Part shown: one piece after another, positions 6,281 through 10,132 of the stretch | Layout: each line of letters starts with the position of its first letter | Numbering within the stretch: position 1 is the stretch's first letter | NCBI GenBank assembly: GCA_016291475.1 | Contig: JAEEXJ010000104.1 | Location: forward strand, 1 to 10,132 | Origin: Lachnospiraceae bacterium | GTDB lineage: Bacteria; Bacillota_A; Clostridia; Lachnospirales; Lachnospiraceae | Reading direction: 5' to 3' | Length of the DNA: 10,132 nucleotides | Made by a program: the position numbers and the translations under genes | Notes under the pieces: generated by a model | Database searches by the model: none | Told to the model about the DNA's origin: nothing | What the model saw: the letters and a program-made list of their open reading frames with translations, nothing else

Positions 6281-6658
6281 ATGGAAAAACGTTTACTGGA
6301 TTATATGGCATACCTTAAGGAAATCTCGGAAAAAGCGGAAAGCGGTGTTTTTTCCGGGGAAGAGCTTGATGTCCTCAGGAAACAGGCTCTGGTACAGATC
6401 GGATTCTTCCAGCACGAAAGATTCATCCATCTTATCGTAACCATGACCTTCGCACTGATGACAGTTATGACCCTTATGGGTATATGCATCACCGGATATA
6501 TGCCGCTGGCAGCACTTATGGTGCTTCTTTTGATCCTCCTTGTTCCGTACATCAGACATTATTACATTCTCGAAAACGGAACACAGACTCTCTACAGATA
6601 TTATGATTCACTGGAGAAGGATCGCACCTCCGTGAAAATAAAACCCTTCGTTCAATAG
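6281..6658 (+). CDS. Small two-helix membrane protein of unknown function
   Basis: The only plus-strand gene in the window, 125 residues. It has a charged, probably helical N-terminus of about 45 residues (MEKRLLDYMAYLKEISEKAE...), then two hydrophobic segments at about 49-70 (HLIVTMTFALMTVMTLMGICI) and 74-91 (PLAALMVLLLILLVPYI) with a short turn (TGYMP), and a tail rich in Tyr and charge (HYYILENGTQTLYRYYDSLEK). Both ends are expected in the cytoplasm. The reading frame opens at a TTG at 6233, but the ATG at 6281 has GAGAGG 8 nt upstream and an extended -10 before it. Its stop is one base from the mgtE stop, tail to tail, with no terminator seen. I recognise no family. The coding frame is supported by the signals at its start and by its composition, not by homology. 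Confidence 0.8.
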   Translation: MEKRLLDYMAYLKEISEKAESGVFSGEELDVLRKQALVQIGFFQHERFIHLIVTMTFALMTVMTLMGICITGYMPLAALMVLLLILLVPYIRHYYILENGTQTLYRYYDSLEKDRTSVKIKPFVQ

Positions 6659-6659
6659 A

Positions 6660-8075
6660 TCAGATACCGCCGAGGCCGAATACCTTTATGAGAAGGAACC
6701 AGCAAAGGCCGTAATAAAGTGCTACACCCAAAATATCATTAAGAGTTGAGATAAAGGGACCCGATGCTGCTGCAGGGTCCACTTTTATTTTATTGAAAAA
6801 TAAAGGAATGATGGTTCCGGTTATTGATGCTACAAGCATTGCAACAAGCATGGCAAAACCGACGCAAACCGATACGGTAACGGAATAATTCCACGCCTCG
6901 CCCTTCGCGAAATGAATATAGAATCCCACTACCAGGACCGATATAATGCCCAGGATAAGTCCGTTTCCGAATCCGACTTTTCCCTCTTTGAATATAAGTT
7001 TGACCTTATCCGCCATGGTAAGATCTTCGTCTGCGATAACTCTGATGGTAACCGCAAGTGACTGCGTTCCCACATTACCGGACATGGAAAGGATAAGTGA
7101 CTGGAATGCTATTACTACGGGAATTGCGGCAATGACTCCTTCGAATGCACCGACAAGTGTTGAAGTCAGCATTCCGAGTAATAAAAGTGCTATAAGCCAG
7201 GGGATACGCTTTCTGATGGAAACCGAAGTTTTCTCGTTTAAATCTTCCTCTTCGGAGAGACCTGCCAGCTTTGCATAGTCTTCACCGAGTTCATCATCTA
7301 CTGCCTCTACGATATCCTGAGAGGTGATGACACCGAGGATATGACCTTCTTCATTGAGAACGGGAATGGAGTCCTCTGCGTAGCTCTTAATTCTTTCGAT
7401 GCAATCCGAAACGATCTCATGATCTGTCAGATAAGGATAGGATGTGATTATCAGATCCGAAAGATCTGCGGTGTCTCTGGCCACGATCAGATCTTTCAGA
7501 TCGATCGCACCGTAAAATGAATCATTCTCATCCACAACATAGATGGTCATGATGTTGTCGTTTTCACCGGCCTGCTTTACCAGCTCCTTCATGGCGGAGC
7601 GGATATCCAGATCCTTTTGAATGACTATATAATTCGTAGTCATTCGGCTACCGATCTCATCATCTTCATAAGACTGGATCATTCGGATCTCTTCGCCGGT
7701 CTCTTTTTCCATGTGATCGACGATCGTTTGTGCAGTCTCATCATCCATGTTCTCGAGAATATCTACGGCATCATCCGTATCCATGTTCTCGAGGAATTTA
7801 GCGGCGAGATCTGCGGAGAGACCTGCCAGGAATTCATGAGAGGTTTCCACATATGCAAGAATCTCGGAAAATTTTTCTTCTCCGAGTATTTCATATACTC
7901 TCTTAAGAGCATCTTTATCGAGATCATCCAATGCGCTCGCGATATCATTATCATGATAGTCCGAGAGTTTCTCTGCAATCTCTTCGTCAGGCAGACTGCT
8001 TTGGAGCAGTTCGATTATCTCCTGCTCATAATCTCTTTCTTCGGATGCATTTGTCATTATTTCCTGTTCATCCAT
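6660..8075 (-). CDS. mgtE: Magnesium transporter MgtE
   Basis: A homodimeric, Mg2+-gated channel of the cytoplasmic membrane. Its 471 residues are a normal length. The acidic MgtE N domain covers about 20-135 (repeats such as LENMDTDDAVDILENMDDE), and a CBS pair covers about 140-200 (IGSRMTTNYI) and 205-265 (IPVLNEEGHILGVIT). Five membrane segments follow from about residue 291. Signatures are SGNVGTQSLAVTIR (332-345) and KVDPAAASGPFISTLND (431-447), where Asp433 matches the pore aspartate of Thermus MgtE (Asp432). The acidic N and CBS domains are the intracellular Mg2+ sensor in this family. The ATG at 8075 follows AAGGAGG by 5 nt. That binding site directly abuts the T tract of the carB terminator. 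A likely own promoter lies at 8129-8157. No terminator is visible after the stop. Confidence 0.97.
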   Translation of the reverse strand: MDEQEIMTNASEERDYEQEIIELLQSSLPDEEIAEKLSDYHDNDIASALDDLDKDALKRVYEILGEEKFSEILAYVETSHEFLAGLSADLAAKFLENMDTDDAVDILENMDDETAQTIVDHMEKETGEEIRMIQSYEDDEIGSRMTTNYIVIQKDLDIRSAMKELVKQAGENDNIMTIYVVDENDSFYGAIDLKDLIVARDTADLSDLIITSYPYLTDHEIVSDCIERIKSYAEDSIPVLNEEGHILGVITSQDIVEAVDDELGEDYAKLAGLSEEEDLNEKTSVSIRKRIPWLIALLLLGMLTSTLVGAFEGVIAAIPVVIAFQSLILSMSGNVGTQSLAVTIRVIADEDLTMADKVKLIFKEGKVGFGNGLILGIISVLVVGFYIHFAKGEAWNYSVTVSVCVGFAMLVAMLVASITGTIIPLFFNKIKVDPAAASGPFISTLNDILGVALYYGLCWFLLIKVFGLGGI

Positions 8076-8087
8076 CGCAGCCTCCTT

Positions 8088-8126
8088 AAAAAAACATACC
8101 GGTGCCTTTGATCAGAGACACCGGTA
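8088..8126 (-). terminator. Intrinsic terminator of carB, directly against the mgtE ribosome binding site
   Basis: Eight-bp arms TACCGGTG (8119-8126) and CACCGGTA (8097-8104), with a 14-nt loop, are followed on the minus strand by TG and seven T (8094-8088). The mgtE AAGGAGG (8081-8087) begins at the next base. The 5' arm contains the predicted start site of the mgtE promoter, so only RNA coming from carB would hold the full stem. Confidence 0.8.
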
Positions 8127-8128
8127 AT

Positions 8129-8157
8129 ATTATCGGTACAGAATATTCTTATCTCAA
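8129..8157 (-). promoter_or_regulatory. Predicted mgtE promoter
   Basis: On the minus strand, a -35 TTGAGA (8152-8157) and a -10 GATAAT (8129-8134) are exactly 17 bp apart, each matching consensus at five of six bases. It lies in the 92-bp gap after the carB stop. The start is expected at about 8121-8123, within the 5' arm of the terminator hairpin. Confidence 0.65.
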
Positions 8158-8167
8158 TGCTCTGTGC

Positions 8168-10132
8168 TTATTTGATCATTGAATGATATTCCTGAAGTGA
8201 ACGTACATGTACACCTTCACCGGAAAGCTCTGCCTTAATGCCTTCTGCGGTAGCTCTTGCTCCGGCAATGGTGGTGATGTAAGGAACGTGATGCTTGATA
8301 GCATTCTGACGGATATATGAATCGCTTACATCATCCTTCTTGGTAGAAGGTGTATCAATGATGAGATCGATCTCTCCGTTCTTGATCGCATCCACGATAT
8401 TGGGTCTTCCCTCAAAGATCTTGTTGATACGCTCAGCCTTGATTCCTGCTTCAACGATCTTCTCATAGGTAGAGCCTGTTGCAAGTATCTTGAATCCGTC
8501 ATCGGCAAAGCTCTGTGCGATGGGAATAAGATAAGGCTTGTCATCGTGGTTAACACTTATAAGCACGGTTCCGGAAAGAGGAAGCTCGGTCTTGGTAGCT
8601 TCTTCTGCCTTAAAGAATGCCTTTCCTACATTATCGGAAAGTCCGAGAACCTCACCGGTCGATCTCATTTCGGGTCCGAGAACGGGGTCTACTTCGGGGA
8701 ACATATTGAAGGGGAATACCGCCTCCTTGACACCGTAGTAAGGAATGTTTCTGTCCTTAAGTCCGGGTACGGGTGAAGCTTCGCCTGTAATAGAGCTCAT
8801 CATGATCTCTGTAGCAAGCTTGACCATGTTGATGTCACATACCTTGGAAACAAGAGGCACGGTACGTGATGCTCTGGGATTGGCCTCGAGTACATATACA
8901 ACATCATCCTCTATAGCGTACTGCATGTTCATAAGACCTACAACATGCATCTCCTTGGCGATCTTTCTGGTGTACTCCTTGATGGTGGCAACCTGCTTTT
9001 CGGTGAGGTGCTTTGAAGGAAGGATACAAGCGGAGTCTCCGGAGTGGATACCTGCAAGCTCGATATGCTCCATGACTGCGGGAACGAATACATTCTCACC
9101 GTCGCTGATAGCATCGGCCTCACACTCTGTTGCATTGTGAAGGAATCTGTCGATAAGGATGGGTCTGTCGGGAGTTACACCGACTGCTTCTTTCATGTAG
9201 ACATCCATCTGCTCGTCATCATGTACAACCTCCATTCCTCTTCCGCCGAGGACATATGAGGGACGTACCATAACGGGATAGCCGATGCGGTGAGCGATCT
9301 CTTTTGCTCCATCCACATCGGATGCCATTCCGGATTCTGCCATGGGGATCTCGAGTCTGTCCATCATATCACGGAACAGATCTCTGTCCTCTGCCATATC
9401 GATAGTCTCGGGAGTTGTTCCGAGAATGTTTACACCGTACTTCTTAAGATCTGCCGCAAGGTTAAGAGGAGTCTGTCCTCCGAACTGTGCAATGACTCCG
9501 ACAGGCTTCTCTTTCCTATAGATGCTGAGAACATCCTCAAGGGTAAGAGGCTCGAAGTAGAGCTTATCGGATGTGTCATAGTCGGTCGAAACGGTTTCGG
9601 GATTACAGTTTACGATAACTGTCTCATAACCGAGCTTCTTAAGTGCGAATGCGGCATGTACGCAGCAATAGTCGAATTCGATACCCTGACCGATACGGTT
9701 GGGACCGCCGCCAAGGATCATAACCTTCTTGGAATTATCGGATGCTACGCTCTTGTCTTCGATATTGTAGCTTGAGTAGTAATAAGCGCTGTCCTTGGTT
9801 CCGCTTACGTGTACACCTTCCCATCCTTCTACTACGCCTGCTGCCTCACGGGCGTTTCTGATCTCTTCTTCACTTACCTTGCAGATCTGTGCGAGATACT
9901 TGTCGGAGAATCCATCCTTCTTAGCCTTGGTAAGTACATCGACTGCGGGAACCTTTCCGTTAGTTGAGGCAATGATAGCTTCCTCTTCGTCTACAAGTTC
10001 CTTCATCTGCTCGATGAAGTACTTCTTGATCTTGGTCATCTCATGAAGCTCATCGATGCTTGCTCCCTTGCGGAGAGCCTCATACATGATGAACTGTCTC
10101 TCTGAGGTGGGATTTACAAGTTCTTTTCTAAG
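8168..10132 (-). CDS. carB: Carbamoyl phosphate synthase large subunit, C-terminal 654 residues, start beyond the right edge
   Basis: Makes carbamoyl phosphate from bicarbonate, ammonia (passed from CarA) and two ATP, for pyrimidine and arginine synthesis. The frame is open to the window edge (first visible residues LRKELVNPTSERQF), so the ATG at 10087 is internal; a full CarB has about 1070 residues. Visible residues 1-130 are the oligomerisation region (NPTSERQF, MTKIKKYFIEQM). Residues about 135-505 are the second ATP-grasp half: GGGPNRIGQGIEFDY, NCNPETVSTDYD, RPSYVLGGRGM and LEANPRASRT. Residues about 520-640 are the MGS-like allosteric domain (ATGST, ITTIAGARA), where nucleotides or ornithine bind in known enzymes. 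Downstream is a terminator and then mgtE. CarA is expected upstream, outside the window. Confidence 0.97.
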   Translation of the reverse strand, partial: LRKELVNPTSERQFIMYEALRKGASIDELHEMTKIKKYFIEQMKELVDEEEAIIASTNGKVPAVDVLTKAKKDGFSDKYLAQICKVSEEEIRNAREAAGVVEGWEGVHVSGTKDSAYYYSSYNIEDKSVASDNSKKVMILGGGPNRIGQGIEFDYCCVHAAFALKKLGYETVIVNCNPETVSTDYDTSDKLYFEPLTLEDVLSIYRKEKPVGVIAQFGGQTPLNLAADLKKYGVNILGTTPETIDMAEDRDLFRDMMDRLEIPMAESGMASDVDGAKEIAHRIGYPVMVRPSYVLGGRGMEVVHDDEQMDVYMKEAVGVTPDRPILIDRFLHNATECEADAISDGENVFVPAVMEHIELAGIHSGDSACILPSKHLTEKQVATIKEYTRKIAKEMHVVGLMNMQYAIEDDVVYVLEANPRASRTVPLVSKVCDINMVKLATEIMMSSITGEASPVPGLKDRNIPYYGVKEAVFPFNMFPEVDPVLGPEMRSTGEVLGLSDNVGKAFFKAEEATKTELPLSGTVLISVNHDDKPYLIPIAQSFADDGFKILATGSTYEKIVEAGIKAERINKIFEGRPNIVDAIKNGEIDLIIDTPSTKKDDVSDSYIRQNAIKHHVPYITTIAGARATAEGIKAELSGEGVHVRSLQEYHSMIK

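Noticed and set aside
6300..6305. TATAAT on the minus strand as a yqeG operon promoter
   Set aside because: The hexamer is perfect but no reasonable -35 lies 15-19 bp upstream and there is no extended -10. It lies within the coding start of the small plus-strand gene. Left as unproven.
7617..8111. Plus-strand open frame of 164 codons antisense to mgtE
   Set aside because: It mirrors the acidic, helix-rich MgtE N domain and would read into the terminator region. No ribosome binding site or promoter supports it.
8076..8167. Mg2+ riboswitch (M-box) before mgtE
   Set aside because: The gap is only 92 bp and holds one simple hairpin plus promoter boxes. An M-box is considerably longer, with several conserved helices, and none are visible.
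9290..9775. Plus-strand open frame of 161 codons antisense to carB
   Set aside because: carB is unmistakable in the opposite frame, and the antisense translation is Cys/His/Ile-rich without domain logic. A shadow.
10085..10087. ATG at 10087 as the start of a short CarB-like protein
   Set aside because: The frame continues without a stop to the window edge with CarB-like residues (NPTSERQF), so this is an internal methionine of a normal carB.

Overview
The window looks like an ordinary housekeeping stretch of a chromosome from a Gram-positive anaerobe of the Bacillota, most likely a member of the Lachnospiraceae (Butyrivibrio/Pseudobutyrivibrio-like). The reasons are strong AGGAGG-type ribosome binding sites, AT-rich promoters between genes of moderate G+C, a DUF5688-type protein (a family seen mainly in Lachnospiraceae), a YqeG phosphatase, and an EF-P of the Bacillus type with Lys32 at the tip of its loop. 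I see no phage, transposon, CRISPR or defence genes. The genus is an inference.

Almost everything lies on the minus strand, so the biological order runs from high to low coordinates. From the right edge: carB (C-terminal 654 residues, start outside the window), then mgtE (Mg2+ transporter). A small two-helix membrane protein gene follows on the plus strand, squeezed between mgtE and yqeG. Next comes a tightly overlapping operon yqeG-aroE-aroK-aroQ, in which each gene touches the next through ATGA or TGATG junctions. After it come efp with its own likely promoter and a strong terminator, a DUF5688 gene, and tRNA-Arg(CCG). An SH3-domain surface protein gene begins 13 nt after the tRNA and ends at a terminator. 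At the left edge is gdhA (first 199 codons, 3' end outside the window).

Functionally, aroE, aroK and aroQ supply three steps of the shikimate pathway to aromatic amino acids (dehydroquinate dehydration, dehydroshikimate reduction, shikimate phosphorylation). CarB makes carbamoyl phosphate for pyrimidines and arginine, GdhA assimilates ammonia, EF-P relieves ribosome stalling at polyproline, and MgtE controls Mg2+ entry. The unknowns are the DUF5688 protein, the 125-residue membrane protein, and the middle domain of the SH3 protein.

The gaps between genes are short and there is no gene-free stretch over 300 bases. The most interesting signals are in these gaps: a predicted mgtE promoter whose start site falls inside the hairpin of the carB terminator; a tRNA joined to an mRNA with only 13 nt between them; and a plus-strand gene embedded between two minus-strand genes with no visible terminator. 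I found no convincing new multi-gene system.
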